Source of the DNA: Halieaceae bacterium
GTDB lineage: Bacteria; Pseudomonadota; Gammaproteobacteria; Pseudomonadales; Halieaceae
Length of the DNA: 17,486 nt
Assembly (NCBI GenBank): GCA_011523115.1
Contig: WTHO01000166.1
Location: forward strand, 1-17,486
Reading direction: 5' to 3'
Both the position numbers and the translations under genes were made by a program. A model generated the notes under the pieces. The model was given only the letters and a program-made list of their open reading frames with translations. It searched no databases and was not told the DNA's origin. Positions 7,420 through 17,100 of the stretch are shown one piece after another (the stretch's first letter is position 1; every line of letters begins with the position of its first letter).

Positions 7420-8438
7420 GATGCTGGCCGCCCCGTACCGTAAACCCGAGGCTGGGTGTAGTGATCGATAAACGGCGCACAAAAATTCAGTATCAGCACG
7501 GCGAATGCCACCGCGTCGGGATAATTGCCCAGGGCTCTGATCAGGTAAATCACGACGCCAATCAAGGCCCCAAAAATCAGTCTGCCTTTATTGGATACGG
7601 CGGAGCTGACGGGATCGGTAATGATGAAAAAGGCGGCGAACATGGTCGCGCCGCTGAACAGGTGGAACAACGGGCTCCCGCCACTCTCCGAGCTGCCGCC
7701 GTCGTATCCCATGAGGGCGCAGATAGCGAGAGCCATAATCATCGCCACCGGTGCGTGCCAGGTAAAGATGCGCCGATACAAAAGCCACAGTCCGCCAATC
7801 AGAAACGCCAGATTCACTTCGAACCAACCAATACCGCCCCAGCCAGACAGTTCTGGGCTAGTGCTCATCAAATCATCAAACAGGAGCCCGGTATTTTGAC
7901 GAAGCAGGTCGAGGGGGGTGGCGGCCGTCACAGCATCGATTGTCTCGGGCGCGAAGAGGTGAAGGAAGGTTTCACTCAGCCCGGGCACTTCTGCCAGTCC
8001 TCGCGGCGGTGCCCAGGCACTCATCTGCACGGGAAAAGAAATCAACAGCACGACATAGCCAACCATTGCCGGATTGAAAGGGTTGTAACCCAGTCCGCCA
8101 AACACGTGTTTACCCAGTAGCACGGCAGTGAGAACACCAATGGTGATCAGCCACCAGGGGGCATAGGGGGGAAGGGCAATACAGAGCAGGGTCGATGTAA
8201 CGAGAATACTGAGATCGCTGATGGCAAGCATGGGGTCGCGGCCGCGCCATCGCGTCACCGCATACTCGCAGGCGACAGCGATCAACCCACCAAAGACGAT
8301 GTTCACGAGCGTCCCGGGCCCAAAATAGCCCGTCAATACCAGCACACCCGGCACTGTGGCGAATAAGACATCCCGCATGACCAATGCCACCCGGTTTTGA
8401 CCTGCAGCGTGGGGAGAGGTGACTTTCAGCAAGCTCAC
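7416..8438 (-). CDS. rnfD: Electron transport complex subunit RnfD (RsxD)
   Basis: RnfD is the large polytopic membrane subunit, homologous to NqrB. The 340-residue protein has multiple hydrophobic helices and the signatures GPGTLVNIVFGG, GGLGYNPFNPAMVGYV and FFIITDPVSSA. The periplasmic segment DAVTAATPLD carries the covalent FMN site, expected at Thr174, in an [ST]xAT context rather than the strict SGAT form. Its ATG overlaps the rnfC stop and its stop overlaps the rnfG start, both as ATGA, so subunits are probably made in step by translational coupling. Confidence 0.97.
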   Translation of the reverse strand: MSLLKVTSPHAAGQNRVALVMRDVLFATVPGVLVLTGYFGPGTLVNIVFGGLIAVACEYAVTRWRGRDPMLAISDLSILVTSTLLCIALPPYAPWWLITIGVLTAVLLGKHVFGGLGYNPFNPAMVGYVVLLISFPVQMSAWAPPRGLAEVPGLSETFLHLFAPETIDAVTAATPLDLLRQNTGLLFDDLMSTSPELSGWGGIGWFEVNLAFLIGGLWLLYRRIFTWHAPVAMIMALAICALMGYDGGSSESGGSPLFHLFSGATMFAAFFIITDPVSSAVSNKGRLIFGALIGVVIYLIRALGNYPDAVAFAVLILNFCAPFIDHYTQPRVYGTGRPAS

Positions 8439-9964
8439 GAGGCTGACTCTTGCTCGGCCTTCTTGGCCTTGGCGCGCTCGATCGCTGCCTGAATCGGATC
8501 CTCCCCTTCCTCAGCGGCTTTGGATTGAGCGGCGGCTTTGCGCGCAGCGCGTTTGGCCTCGCGTGCGGCCGCTTCGGCTTCCAGCCGCGCTTGACGGGCC
8601 TCAAATCGCTCCCGGGAGTTATCCGAGCGCTGCTTTTCCTGTTCGCTGTCGCGGATCTGCCCCTTGGCGGCGCGATAGTACTGCACCAAAGGGATCTGAC
8701 TGGGACAAACATACGCACAGGCGCCGCATTCAATGCAGTCGAAAAGGCGGTGTTCTGCCAGCTGGTCCTGATCCTTCGCGCGGGCGAACCAGTAGAGTTG
8801 CTGCGGGAGCAAAGAAGCGGGACAGGCTTCAGCGCAATGGCCGCAACGAATACAGGGTTTTGCAGGCTCTGGCAGGGGCAACTCCTTTGCCGTCGGTGTC
8901 AAAAGGCAGTTGGTGATCTTGGTCACCGGTGCCGCCAAATTTGATACCGCAAAGCCCATCATGGGGCCGCCGTGGATGACACGCTGCTGATCTTCTGCGA
9001 CGAGCTTGGCGTGTTCGAGCAACGCTGTAATCGGTGTGCCCAAGCAGGCAACCACGTTTTGAGGGTTTGCCAAGGCTTCACCGGTCAAGGTCACAATACG
9101 GTGAGTGAGCGGTTCGCCGTCGATGATGGCGCGCTTGGCAGCCACAGCCGTTCCGGGATTGACGCAGACCAGGCCAATGTCAGCGGGAATCCCACCTGAT
9201 GGTACCTGCTGGCCAGTCAGGATCTCGATAATCTGTTTCTCGCCACCCGAGGGATATTTGGTTGGAAAAGTCGCCAGCTCGATATCGGCACCAGATGCGT
9301 CGATAGCGGCGGCAACGCGGCGGATGGCATCAGGCTTGTTGTCCTCGATTCCGATGAGGATGGCTTTGGCCGATACGATGCGGGCGAGAATCTGCGCGCC
9401 TACGATCAATTCCTCTGCATGACACTGCATGAGCGTGTCATCGGCTGTGATATAGGGCTCACACTCTGTGCCGTTGACCAGAAGCGTTTCGATTTCTCGC
9501 GTGGGGCCGGGGTTGAGTTTTACAGCGGTCGGGAAGCCCGCACCGCCCATACCCGCGATACCCGCATCACGCACTCGTTCAACCAGTGCAGCGGCGTCTG
9601 CCTCATGCCAGTTGCCAATGCCGCTGAGCGTGAGCCATTGATCCAGACCGTCAGTCTTAATGACGATGCAATGGTCCTCAAGCCCAGAGGCATGGGCGAT
9701 AGGGCGCAGTTCAATGGCGGTCACGACGCCCGAGGTGGGTGCGTGCACAGGCACACTCATCACGCCTTGCGCCTCGGCAAGCACCTGGCCCCCCTTCACT
9801 GAGTCCCCGACGTTGACGATCGGTTTGGCAGGCACGCCTAAATGCTGCCTCAGCGGCAGTATCAATTCATCTGGGATGGGTGCGTCACTGAGGTGTCCGG
9901 GTCGCGATAACGACTTGCGCTCCGGAGGGTGAATCCCGCCGTGGATGTCATGAATCGTTCTCAT
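8435..9964 (-). CDS. rnfC: Electron transport complex subunit RnfC (RsxC)
   Basis: RnfC is the peripheral cytoplasmic subunit that exchanges electrons with NADH through FMN and passes them to Fe-S clusters. The 509-residue protein shows the N-terminal GGIHPPERK segment, the flavin/NADH motif [13 protein letters not shown] (about 138-150), and the GGPMMGF segment. Two [4Fe-4S] motifs follow, [12 protein letters not shown] near 370 and [12 protein letters not shown] near 409. After residue 435 comes an Ala/Lys/Glu/Arg-rich, coiled-coil-like tail of about 75 residues. This tail is variable in the family and much longer in E. coli RsxC. The start overlaps the rnfB stop by four bases. Confidence 0.97.
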   Translation of the reverse strand: MRTIHDIHGGIHPPERKSLSRPGHLSDAPIPDELILPLRQHLGVPAKPIVNVGDSVKGGQVLAEAQGVMSVPVHAPTSGVVTAIELRPIAHASGLEDHCIVIKTDGLDQWLTLSGIGNWHEADAAALVERVRDAGIAGMGGAGFPTAVKLNPGPTREIETLLVNGTECEPYITADDTLMQCHAEELIVGAQILARIVSAKAILIGIEDNKPDAIRRVAAAIDASGADIELATFPTKYPSGGEKQIIEILTGQQVPSGGIPADIGLVCVNPGTAVAAKRAIIDGEPLTHRIVTLTGEALANPQNVVACLGTPITALLEHAKLVAEDQQRVIHGGPMMGFAVSNLAAPVTKITNCLLTPTAKELPLPEPAKPCIRCGHCAEACPASLLPQQLYWFARAKDQDQLAEHRLFDCIECGACAYVCPSQIPLVQYYRAAKGQIRDSEQEKQRSDNSRERFEARQARLEAEAAAREAKRAARKAAAQSKAAEEGEDPIQAAIERAKAKKAEQESAS

Positions 9965-10572
9965 GCTGCGTCCTGGGCGGGTGCATCAGTGGCAATGACG
10001 TCAAAGCGCGGCGCCCGGTCCTCAGGTAGCGGCCAGTGCCAGAAACCAATCCCTGACTTCCGCGGTATGAGGTCGATGCAATCGACAGGGCAGGGCTCAA
10101 TGCAGAGATCGCAGCCGGTGCACTCATCGGCGATGACGGTGTGCATTACCTTTGCGGCGCCAAGAATCGCATCAACCGGGCACGCCTGAATACATTTTGT
10201 GCAGCCGATACACTCAGCTTCCCGTATCCATGCGACGACAGGCTCCTTTTCTACGCCGTGCTCTGCATCGAGTGGCTGAGGTTCTACATCGAGCAGGTCA
10301 GCCAGCGCCTGAATGGTCTCCTCACCGCCCGGAGGGCACTTGTTAATGGCATCGCCGTCGGCGATCGCCTCGGAGTAGGGGCGACACCCCGGGTATCCGC
10401 ACTGACCACATTGGGTCTGAGGTAACAGCGCGTTGATTTGTTCGCTGATGGGATTGCCCTCAACCCGAAACCGGATCGCAGCGAAACCCAAAAGACCCCC
10501 GAATGCCGCGCCCAGGCTTAGCAGGGCGGCGATGGCTGCGAGTAGCGGCTGTTCGCTGAGGAGCGTCATCAT
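9961..10572 (-). CDS. rnfB: Electron transport complex subunit RnfB (RsxB)
   Basis: RnfB is the Fe-S subunit that is thought to hand electrons to ferredoxin or SoxR. It has one N-terminal membrane helix (about residues 8-33), then a CGQCGYPGC motif with a further Cys in NKCPPGG (a 4Fe-4S domain). Two ferredoxin motifs follow, [12 protein letters not shown] near 118 and [12 protein letters not shown] near 147. I start at ATG 10572, whose first base is the last base of the rnfA stop (TGATG), giving 203 residues. A TTG one codon upstream is possible but less likely, and a second ATG lies directly after. The last 35 residues are a divergent, acidic tail. Confidence 0.96.
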   Translation of the reverse strand: MMTLLSEQPLLAAIAALLSLGAAFGGLLGFAAIRFRVEGNPISEQINALLPQTQCGQCGYPGCRPYSEAIADGDAINKCPPGGEETIQALADLLDVEPQPLDAEHGVEKEPVVAWIREAECIGCTKCIQACPVDAILGAAKVMHTVIADECTGCDLCIEPCPVDCIDLIPRKSGIGFWHWPLPEDRAPRFDVIATDAPAQDAA

Positions 10573-11150
10573 CAAATCAGTCCCGCAAAGCCCATGAAAG
10601 CCAGCGAGGCGAGTCCGGCGGTAATCATGCCGATCGCGGCCCCCTGAAATGGCTCGGGCACATCAGCTACCGCCAGGCGCTCGCGCATGGCGGCAAACAG
10701 TATCAGTACCAGCGAGAAGCCCAGTGCCGCGCCGAGGCCATAAAAGAGTGATTCGATGAAATTATGAGCCTGATTAATATTCAGGAGTGCCACGCCGAGT
10801 ACAGCGCAGTTGGTTGTGATGAGGGGCAAAAACACGCCAAGCACTCTATGTAGCAGCGGGCTTGTTTTGCGAACCACCATCTCGGTGAACTGCACCACCA
10901 CCGCGATCACCAGAATGAAGCTAATCGTGCGCAGGTATGCGAGATCAAGAGGGATCAGTAGATAGTTGTAGGTCAGGTAGCTACAGACCGAGGCGAGCGT
11001 CAGCACGAAGGTGGTCGCCATCGACATGCCCATGGCCGTCTCAAGTTTGTTGGACACACCCATAAACGGGCACAGCCCCAGAAACTGTACCAACACGAAG
11101 TTGTTGACCAAGACCGCGCCCACCAGCAACAGCGCGATATCACCCAGCAT
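10572..11150 (-). CDS. rnfA: Electron transport complex subunit RnfA (RsxA)
   Basis: RnfA is the inner-membrane partner of RnfE and opens the operon. The 192-residue protein has about six helices. It shows the family signatures [18 protein letters not shown] near the N terminus and [16 protein letters not shown] in the middle, with the conserved Cys residues of the paired membrane Fe site. AGGGGG six bases before ATG 11150 is the strongest ribosome-binding site of the operon. It lies 86 bases downstream of metG on the same strand with no terminator hairpin between, so read-through from metG is possible. Confidence 0.97.
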   Translation of the reverse strand: MLGDIALLLVGAVLVNNFVLVQFLGLCPFMGVSNKLETAMGMSMATTFVLTLASVCSYLTYNYLLIPLDLAYLRTISFILVIAVVVQFTEMVVRKTSPLLHRVLGVFLPLITTNCAVLGVALLNINQAHNFIESLFYGLGAALGFSLVLILFAAMRERLAVADVPEPFQGAAIGMITAGLASLAFMGFAGLI

Positions 11151-11236
11151 GTCATCCCCCTGCGGCGACTAGATATCGACTCAAAGCCGCAATAGTAGGC
11201 AATATATCAGGTGTCTGGCAGGAAGTATTTGCCCCC

Positions 11237-12886
11237 TCAGGAGCCGCTTTTGCTGGCCTCGACCATCGCTGCGACGACTTCAGCATCAACCCGCTGCAGG
11301 AGTGGCTCGAACGTCGCGAGTTGATGATCGACAAGTGGCGCGTTCAGCGCGGTCCAATCGAGAGAGTGCTGGAGAAACGCCTCGGATTTTTCGGCCATGG
11401 CGGGTAATACGGGCTTTAGGTAAGTCGCAAGCACTCGGAACAAATTGATGCCGACTGAGCAGACTGCCTGCACCTCATGGACCAGCGCATCATCTTTCGC
11501 CATGACCCAGGGCTTTTTCTCATCGATGTACTGGTTGGCGCGATCTGCCAAAGTGATGATTTCGCGCATGGCGCGGTTGAACTCACGCGCCTCGTACAAC
11601 GCAGCGATGCTGTCGCCGGCATCGATAAAGCGCTGCACCAGCTCGGGCTCAGCACACTCCCTACTCATGCGATTATCGAACTTCTTGCGCAAAAAGCCCG
11701 CGCAGCGGCTGGCAATGTTGACCACTTTGCCTATGAGATCCGAGTTCACGCGCTGGACGAAGTCGTCGAGATTGAGGTCAATATCATCGACCCCACCGGA
11801 AAGCTTGGCAGCGAAGTAATAACGCAAATACTCAGGATCCAGGTGCTCAAGGTAGGTTTCAGCGAGAATAAAGGTGCCGCGGCTTTTGGACATCTTCACG
11901 CCATTGACCGTCAGAAAGCCGTGGGCATAGACCGCCGTCGGTTGGCGCAGGCCTGCACTGTCCAGCATCGCTGGCCAGAACAGACCGTGGAAGTTGACGA
12001 TATCCTTACCAATGAAGTGATAGAGCTCGGTGTCACCGCCAGGTAGCCAGAAGGCGTCGAAATCGTCACCGCTCTCACGGCAGAGGGCTTCATGGCTGGC
12101 GATGTAACCAATTGGGGCGTCCAGCCACACGTAGAAATACTTACCGGGGTGGCCGGGAATTTCGAAGCCAAAGTAGGGCGCGTCGCGGCTGATGTCCCAA
12201 TCCTGTAGCCCGGCGTCAAGCCATTCCTTGAGTTTATTCGCAATCGGGGGCTGCAGTTGTTCGCTGTTGATCCACTCCGTGAGTAACGCCTCAAAGTGGC
12301 TGAGTTGAAAGAACAGATGACTGGACGCCTTATCGACGGGAGTTGCCCCCGACAGCGCGGAAACGGGGTCGATCAGGTCCGCAGGTGAGTAGGTCGCGCC
12401 ACAGGCTTCGCAATTGTCACCGTATTGGTCGGGCGCCTTGCACTTGGGGCAGGTCCCCTTAATAAACCGGTCAGCCAAGAAGAGGCCCTTCTCAGGATCG
12501 TAGGCCTGGGTGATTTCTCTCACCGCAATATGACCCCCTTCCTCAAGTCGCGCGAAAATCGTCTCGGACCAGCGCTTGTTCTCGGGGGAGTGAGTCGAAT
12601 GGTAGTGATCAAACTGGATCAGAAAACCGGCTGAGTCGCGCTCGTGCTGCGCCTGAATGGCGGCAATATGCGCCTCGGGAGTGCGGCCTGCCGCCTCCGC
12701 AGAGAGCATGATGGCGGTGCCATGTGCATCATCGGCACAGACGTATCGACATGCATGACCGCGTGACCGTTGGAAGCGCACCCAGATATCAGTTTGCGCC
12801 TGCTCCAGCATGTGTCCAAGGTGCAGTGGGGCGTTGGCGTAGGGTAATGCCGAGGTCACCAGAATTTTTCTCGGGGCGGAGCTCAT
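11237..12886 (-). CDS. metG: Methionyl-tRNA synthetase, short form without the C-terminal domain
   Basis: This enzyme charges tRNA-Met with methionine using ATP. The 549-residue protein carries the HLGH signature at 22-25, the zinc knuckle C146, C149, C159, C162, the KMSKS loop at 331-335, and the anticodon-binding helical domain after about 390. E. coli MetG has about 677 residues and ends in an EMAP-like tRNA-binding dimerisation domain; here the protein stops in the linker (MVEASKSGS), almost exactly where the active monomeric 551-residue E. coli core ends. The 86 bases downstream do not encode the missing part. The start matches the family alignment. The gene is divergent from apbC, as in E. 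coli and Pseudomonas. Confidence 0.96.
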   Translation of the reverse strand: MSSAPRKILVTSALPYANAPLHLGHMLEQAQTDIWVRFQRSRGHACRYVCADDAHGTAIMLSAEAAGRTPEAHIAAIQAQHERDSAGFLIQFDHYHSTHSPENKRWSETIFARLEEGGHIAVREITQAYDPEKGLFLADRFIKGTCPKCKAPDQYGDNCEACGATYSPADLIDPVSALSGATPVDKASSHLFFQLSHFEALLTEWINSEQLQPPIANKLKEWLDAGLQDWDISRDAPYFGFEIPGHPGKYFYVWLDAPIGYIASHEALCRESGDDFDAFWLPGGDTELYHFIGKDIVNFHGLFWPAMLDSAGLRQPTAVYAHGFLTVNGVKMSKSRGTFILAETYLEHLDPEYLRYYFAAKLSGGVDDIDLNLDDFVQRVNSDLIGKVVNIASRCAGFLRKKFDNRMSRECAEPELVQRFIDAGDSIAALYEAREFNRAMREIITLADRANQYIDEKKPWVMAKDDALVHEVQAVCSVGINLFRVLATYLKPVLPAMAEKSEAFLQHSLDWTALNAPLVDHQLATFEPLLQRVDAEVVAAMVEASKSGS

Positions 12887-13014
12887 GGCACGCGTGATCC
12901 GGCAGAGGAAAGGCGCGCAGTCTACCGGATTTTTGGCGATTTCGCTGTGCGCAGGTGATCGGATACGCCCCCTCTCGCGGTATACTCACGCATCCAAAAA
13001 TATTGAGGAAAGCA
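12887..13014. promoter_or_regulatory. Divergent metG/apbC promoter region
   Basis: For apbC (+), TATACT at 12981-12986 is a good -10 element, although no clear -35 lies 17 bases upstream. For metG (-), TAGACT read from 12924 to 12919 is a weaker -10 that would leave a leader of about 30 bases. GAGG at 13005-13008 is the ribosome-binding site of apbC. The position of TATACT makes the longer apbC reading from GTG 12955 unlikely, because that codon would lie upstream of the transcript start. Confidence 0.4.
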
Positions 13015-13821
13015 GTGGTGTCAGCTTCTCACCACGTGGTCGCTGTGGCCTCCGGAAAGGGTGGCGTGGGCAAGTCGACCGTGACAACCAATCTGGCCGC
13101 AGCGCTCAAGCAGCAGGGTTTGACCGTGGGCTTGCTTGATGCCGACATTTACGGCCCGAGCCAACAGCACATGCTGGGAGTGCCGGAAAACACCATTCCT
13201 GATCAACAGGACGGTGAGTTTTTACTACCCGTAGAGGCACACGGGCTCAAAACCATGTCGATGGGTTATCTGAGTTCCGCCAAGACACCCATGGTGTGGC
13301 GCGGCCCGATGGCCAGTTCGGCCATGAGCCAGCTGCTTGAGAAAACGCTGTGGGGCGATATCGATGTGCTGCTGGTCGATATGCCGCCGGGCACGGGCGA
13401 TATTCAGCTGACGCTTTCTCAGCGTGCCACGTTATCGGGTGCGGTGATCGTCACCACGCCACAAGACATTGCACTGCTCGATGCCCGCAAAGGCATCGAA
13501 ATGTTCCAGAAGGTTGAAGTCCCGGTGTTGGGGCTGATTGAAAATATGGCCGCCCACGTCTGCACCGCCTGTGGTCAGGTCGAGCCGCTCTTTGGCGAAG
13601 CCGGTGGTCAGCACTTGGCCGAGCAATATGATGTGCCACTGCTCGGGCAGATACCACTCGACAGAGCCATCCGGGAGCATTCGGATCAGGGGCATCCCAT
13701 CGTATTGGCAGACCCCGAAGGGCCTATAGCGGTGGTCTATCAAAAGGCGGCGCTGACACTCATGGCTGCTTTGGGGCAGCAACGGCACGCCCCCGCCCCC
13801 CTTATCAGCATGGGTGATTGA
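13015..13821 (+). CDS. apbC: Iron-sulphur cluster carrier Mrp/ApbC, lacking the DUF59 domain
   Basis: This P-loop ATPase binds a [4Fe-4S] cluster as a dimer and delivers it to target apoproteins in the cytoplasm. It shows the deviant Walker A SGKGGVGKST, LLDADIYGPSQ, the switch DMPPGTGDIQLTLSQ, and the cluster-binding CxxC at C183/C186 (HVCTACG). E. coli ApbC has about 369 residues with an N-terminal DUF59/MIP18 domain; here the reading frame begins almost directly with the ATPase, giving 268 residues. I choose GTG 13015, six bases after GAGG; GTG 13018 is equally acceptable. It lies 38 bases before dcd on the same strand, probably in one transcript. Confidence 0.93.
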   Translation: MVSASHHVVAVASGKGGVGKSTVTTNLAAALKQQGLTVGLLDADIYGPSQQHMLGVPENTIPDQQDGEFLLPVEAHGLKTMSMGYLSSAKTPMVWRGPMASSAMSQLLEKTLWGDIDVLLVDMPPGTGDIQLTLSQRATLSGAVIVTTPQDIALLDARKGIEMFQKVEVPVLGLIENMAAHVCTACGQVEPLFGEAGGQHLAEQYDVPLLGQIPLDRAIREHSDQGHPIVLADPEGPIAVVYQKAALTLMAALGQQRHAPAPLISMGD

Positions 13822-13859
13822 GAGCCCCGCTAACGAGCTGAGCAGACAGGAGAGTAGAC

Positions 13860-14426
13860 GTGAGTATCAAATCAGATCGATGGATCCGGCGGATGGCAGA
13901 ACAGGAGGGCATGATCGAGCCCTTTGCGCCAGATCAGGTCCGAATGGACGGCGATCAGCGTCTTATCTCCTATGGTACCTCGAGTTATGGTTACGACGTC
14001 CGGTGTTCTCGGGAATTCAAAGTCTTCACCAACATCCACTCTGCGACCGTGGACCCGAAACGCTTCGACGAGGACAGTTTTGTGCATGTTGAGGGTGACG
14101 TCTGCGTGATTCCACCGAACTCCTTTGCACTGGCCTGCACCGTTGAGTATTTCCGTATTCCACGCAATGTCCTGACTATTTGTCTTGGGAAGTCCACTTA
14201 TGCGCGCTGCGGCATTATCGTCAATGTCACTCCGCTGGAACCCGAGTGGGAGGGCCATGTGACGCTGGAGTTTTCAAATACGACCACCTTACCGGCAAAA
14301 ATCTATGCCAACGAAGGTGTTGCTCAGATGCTGTTTTTCGAATCCGATGAGGTGTGCGAGACGAGCTATGCCGACCGGGGAGGCAAGTATCAGGGGCAGC
14401 GCGGGGTAACCTTGCCGCGGGCATAG
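13860..14426 (+). CDS. dcd: dCTP deaminase
   Basis: Dcd deaminates dCTP to dUTP, feeding thymidylate synthesis. The 188-residue protein is of the Pseudomonas/Burkholderia type, with [13 protein letters not shown], the substrate loop [10 protein letters not shown] and the catalytic segment [14 protein letters not shown], where the Glu of WEG is the expected catalytic base. It ends in [13 protein letters not shown], a full family C terminus. The start is GTG 13860 with AGGAG about seven bases upstream. It follows apbC, the same pair found beside metG in Pseudomonas. Confidence 0.97.
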   Translation: MSIKSDRWIRRMAEQEGMIEPFAPDQVRMDGDQRLISYGTSSYGYDVRCSREFKVFTNIHSATVDPKRFDEDSFVHVEGDVCVIPPNSFALACTVEYFRIPRNVLTICLGKSTYARCGIIVNVTPLEPEWEGHVTLEFSNTTTLPAKIYANEGVAQMLFFESDEVCETSYADRGGKYQGQRGVTLPRA

Positions 14427-14546
14427 AACCGCCCAAGCGAGCCCTCGACGCAGTCTTGGACCTGCTTCGTCCCCGTCAGGTCATCGTCTGGAGATCGCCC
14501 GTAGATCGCCGATGAAAAGCGCCTGTGATCAGTTGGGGGTCAACCA

Positions 14547-15275
14547 TCAGGTTCCTTTGACAGGGCTGCCTTCCACCGTGGCACTCTGAATTTCAATCAC
14601 GGTCTTCGAGCCATCCTCAACATGCTCGGTGCGCACCATCAAAAAATCGTGATCCGTTGCCAGCCAAGCATCAGAGCTGCGCTCTGAGGGGTCGTCGTGG
14701 CGAAGGGTGTAATGCACCGTGTTCAAGGTGCCTACCGAGGTATCCAGCGTCCCCGTCTCCACCAGATCAAAGTGCTTCAACTTAATACGCGGACCGTCAA
14801 TGATGGAGAGGGAAATGCGCTCAGGGGGTGTCTCGGAGCCCAGCAGTTTCAAGCGCATTTGCTCTTGTTGACTGAGTCGGTCAAGGACGTCTGGAGACCA
14901 AGGATGCTCGGTCCACTCTTCTTTCTTGAGGCTGCGGATGGTGCCCTTCTGTTGGTCAAACAGCACCTCGCGCCGGCGATTACTGACGCCACCCAGTTGG
15001 TACACAAACTCTTCACCCACAATTTGATTCCCATTGAGTGAGAAATGAGAGTCCTCGTTGAGCTTGAGCAGAAAGGTTTTTCCAGCTTGACTCAGGTGAA
15101 ACCGATCTTCGTCCCGGGTCAGACTGCGGTTGAGGGTGACCTTGATGCCCATCACCTTCGTCGTATAGGTGGCCTCATAGAGTGATAAGCCGCTTGCGTG
15201 TGAGGTCGAGAAACCCACGCCCATCAGCGCTAATCCGATCAGCGCGCTGGCCCACTTTATTTTGTATCGGTTCAT
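14547..15275 (-). CDS. DUF3108-family exported protein downstream of purN
   Basis: This 242-residue protein has a cleavable-type signal peptide (basic MNRYKIKW, then a hydrophobic stretch ending near SHASG, residue 28), so it is probably periplasmic. The mature part is beta-rich. YEATYTTKVMGIKVTLNRS, the segment running through YQLGGVSNRRREVLFD, and a terminal block with FLMVRTEHVEDGSKTVIEI resemble DUF3108 proteins encoded next to purN in many gammaproteobacteria. The family's function is unknown and no link to purines is evident. I start at ATG 15275, which overlaps the purN stop as ATGA; the longer reading from 15287 would lie inside purN. It converges on dcd, with a 120-base gap (14427-14546) in which I see only an 8-base direct repeat. 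Confidence 0.85.
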   Translation of the reverse strand: MNRYKIKWASALIGLALMGVGFSTSHASGLSLYEATYTTKVMGIKVTLNRSLTRDEDRFHLSQAGKTFLLKLNEDSHFSLNGNQIVGEEFVYQLGGVSNRRREVLFDQQKGTIRSLKKEEWTEHPWSPDVLDRLSQQEQMRLKLLGSETPPERISLSIIDGPRIKLKHFDLVETGTLDTSVGTLNTVHYTLRHDDPSERSSDAWLATDHDFLMVRTEHVEDGSKTVIEIQSATVEGSPVKGT

Positions 15276-15919
15276 GATGGCTCCCATTGCTGCCCGGTTG
15301 GCGGGACGAGCTTGTCGTCCAGATGCAATCTCCCCTGCTCAAATTGTAACCTGCCCGACAGGTGCCAATTGATGGCGGTGGGATAGATCTGATGCTCCAC
15401 CTGCAGTACCCGCGCCGCGAGCGATTCCTCGTCGTCGTCTGGTTGTACTGCAACCTTTGCTTGTAAGATCGGCGGACCGCCGTCAAGTTCCCCTGTCACG
15501 TAGTGCACCGTCGCGCCAGCATGGGAATCACCCGCATCCAATGCTCGCTGGTGTGTATGCAGGCCGGGATAAAGCGGAAGCAGCGACGGGTGGATATTCA
15601 TAAGCCGTCCTGCGAAGCGGGAGACAAAGCCCGGCGTCAAAATACGCATGAAGCCGGCCAAAACGACCAGATCGGGGGACTGGCTCTCGAGCACGCTGGC
15701 GAGATCCGCGTCGAATGCCTCGCGGCTCTCATAGGATTGATGGTCAATCAGCGCTGTTTGGATCGCAGCCTCTCGGGCGATATCCAGCCCGCCAGCCCCC
15801 GGTCGGTTGCTGATCACAATACCGACCTGGCCGCCCAGCGTGCCAGATTGGCTGGCCGCGAGTATCGATTGGAAGTTGGAGCCTCGTCCGGATAGGAGCA
15901 CCGCGATGCGCTTGTTCAA
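15272..15919 (-). CDS. purN: Phosphoribosylglycinamide formyltransferase
   Basis: PurN transfers formyl from 10-formyltetrahydrofolate to GAR, the third step of purine synthesis. The 215-residue protein has the GAR-binding loop LLSGRGSNFQ, the active-site motif LMNIHPSLLP with N108 and H110, and the TGELDGGPPILQ segment whose D146 completes the catalytic triad seen in E. coli (N106, H108, D144). The start is TTG 15919, ten bases after the purM stop with GAGGG upstream; no ATG or GTG in this frame would preserve the first beta strand. It lies between purM and the DUF3108 gene, overlapping the latter by four bases. Confidence 0.96.
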   Translation of the reverse strand: MNKRIAVLLSGRGSNFQSILAASQSGTLGGQVGIVISNRPGAGGLDIAREAAIQTALIDHQSYESREAFDADLASVLESQSPDLVVLAGFMRILTPGFVSRFAGRLMNIHPSLLPLYPGLHTHQRALDAGDSHAGATVHYVTGELDGGPPILQAKVAVQPDDDEESLAARVLQVEHQIYPTAINWHLSGRLQFEQGRLHLDDKLVPPTGQQWEPS

Positions 15920-15929
15920 GAGATGACCC

Positions 15930-16970
15930 TCAGCAGAGCTGGACGCCTGTCGCGGTCTCGCTAATACACCCCAGCTCCCACCCTGTAATGCCTTGATCCT
16001 GCAGCGCCCCTAGCGTGTCTTGGACCTCCGGCTCACTGACCACCAGAATCATGCCAATCCCGCAGTTAAATGTGCGCAGCATTTCCTGCTCGTCGATGTT
16101 GCCACTGTCCTGCAACCAGCTGAAAACAGGCGGAAATTGCCAGCTGGACAGGTGGATCATCGCCCCCAGTCCTGCAGGCAACACGCGCGGCAGATTCTCG
16201 AGAATACCGCCACCTGTGATGTGTGCCATCGCCTTAATGTCGATGACTTTTTGCAAGGCCATGAGAGGTCGATTGTAAATAGTGGTGGGCGTCAGCAGCG
16301 CTTCGCCCAGACTCATGTTGCCGCAGGGCTGAGCAACATCTGCTCCGGACATCTCCAGCACCTTTCGTATCAGGGAGTACCCGTTTGAGTGTGGGCCACT
16401 GGAGGGGAGGGCGATGAGGGCGTCGCCGGATTGAACGCGGCTACCGTCGATGATGTTGGCACGTTCCACGATGCCAACACAGAACCCGGCAAGGTCGTAA
16501 TCTTCACCTTCGTACATCCCGGGCATCTCAGCGGTCTCACCACCAACCAGCGCGGCTCCCGCTAGTTCGCAGCCTTTGCCAATACCCGAGACCACCGCCG
16601 TCGCAACTTCCACATTGAGTTTGCCCGTGGCGTAGTAGTCCAAAAAGAACAGCGGTTCCGCGCCCACCACCGCGATATCATTGCTACACATAGCGACCAA
16701 ATCGATACCGATGGTGTCGTGGATACCAAGGTCCATCGCCAGCTTCAGTTTGGTGCCGACGCCGTCGGTGCCTGAGACCAGTATGGGCTCCGCATACCCG
16801 GGCGGAATGGCACACATCGCGCCGAAGCCGCCCAGACCGGTCAGCACCTCGGGTCTGTGGGTGGCCCGACTGACCGATTTGATGCGCTCCACCAACGCAT
16901 TGCCGGCGTCGATATCAACGCCGGCATCGCGGTAGGTGAGAGAGGGTTGCGAAGAGGATGAGTCCGTCAT
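15930..16970 (-). CDS. purM: Phosphoribosylformylglycinamidine cyclo-ligase (AIR synthetase)
   Basis: PurM closes the imidazole ring of FGAM to AIR with ATP, the fifth step of purine synthesis. I start at ATG 16970, giving 346 residues (E. coli 345); the longer open frame to 17243 crosses the divergent promoter region and has no family match. Motifs in order are [78 protein letters not shown] and [17 protein letters not shown] weak GAGA precedes the ATG. No PurR-type operator is visible upstream. It is the first gene of purM-purN-DUF3108. Confidence 0.97.
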   Translation of the reverse strand: MTDSSSSQPSLTYRDAGVDIDAGNALVERIKSVSRATHRPEVLTGLGGFGAMCAIPPGYAEPILVSGTDGVGTKLKLAMDLGIHDTIGIDLVAMCSNDIAVVGAEPLFFLDYYATGKLNVEVATAVVSGIGKGCELAGAALVGGETAEMPGMYEGEDYDLAGFCVGIVERANIIDGSRVQSGDALIALPSSGPHSNGYSLIRKVLEMSGADVAQPCGNMSLGEALLTPTTIYNRPLMALQKVIDIKAMAHITGGGILENLPRVLPAGLGAMIHLSSWQFPPVFSWLQDSGNIDEQEMLRTFNCGIGMILVVSEPEVQDTLGALQDQGITGWELGCISETATGVQLC

Positions 16971-17100
16971 GGGCTGTTCTCGGCCAATGGAAGCGTGATA
17001 GTAATCTGCTGGCTTGACGCTGGAAAGCAAAGGCCGCGAGTTTGGTTGATAATGTCTCCAGAATTCCTGCAAAAGCAATGTAGCGAGGTGCAGAGGCGCG
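16971..17100. promoter_or_regulatory. Divergent purM/DUF2066 promoter region
   Basis: These 130 bases separate divergent starts. On the - strand, TTGCTT and CATTAT spaced by about 18 bases near 17079-17050 could serve purM. On the + strand, GATAAT at 17048-17053 is a good -10 for the DUF2066 gene but lacks a matching -35. I see no purine-repressor palindrome or riboswitch fold. Confidence 0.3.

Noticed and set aside
7420-7482. Extended N terminus for rnfG
   Set aside because: It lies wholly inside rnfD; the ATGA start at 7419 gives the family length and the expected membrane anchor.
12955-13014. Extended N terminus for apbC from GTG 12955
   Set aside because: It would begin upstream of the likely -10 element TATACT and lacks a ribosome-binding site, while GTG 13015 has GAGG at good spacing.
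14492-14510. Direct repeat of AGATCGCC separated by three bases
   Set aside because: It is only eight bases long with two copies, as expected by chance; it is not a CRISPR or iteron.
16971-17100. PurR operator or purine riboswitch before purM
   Set aside because: No ACGCAAACGTTTGCGT-like palindrome and no purine-aptamer core could be found.
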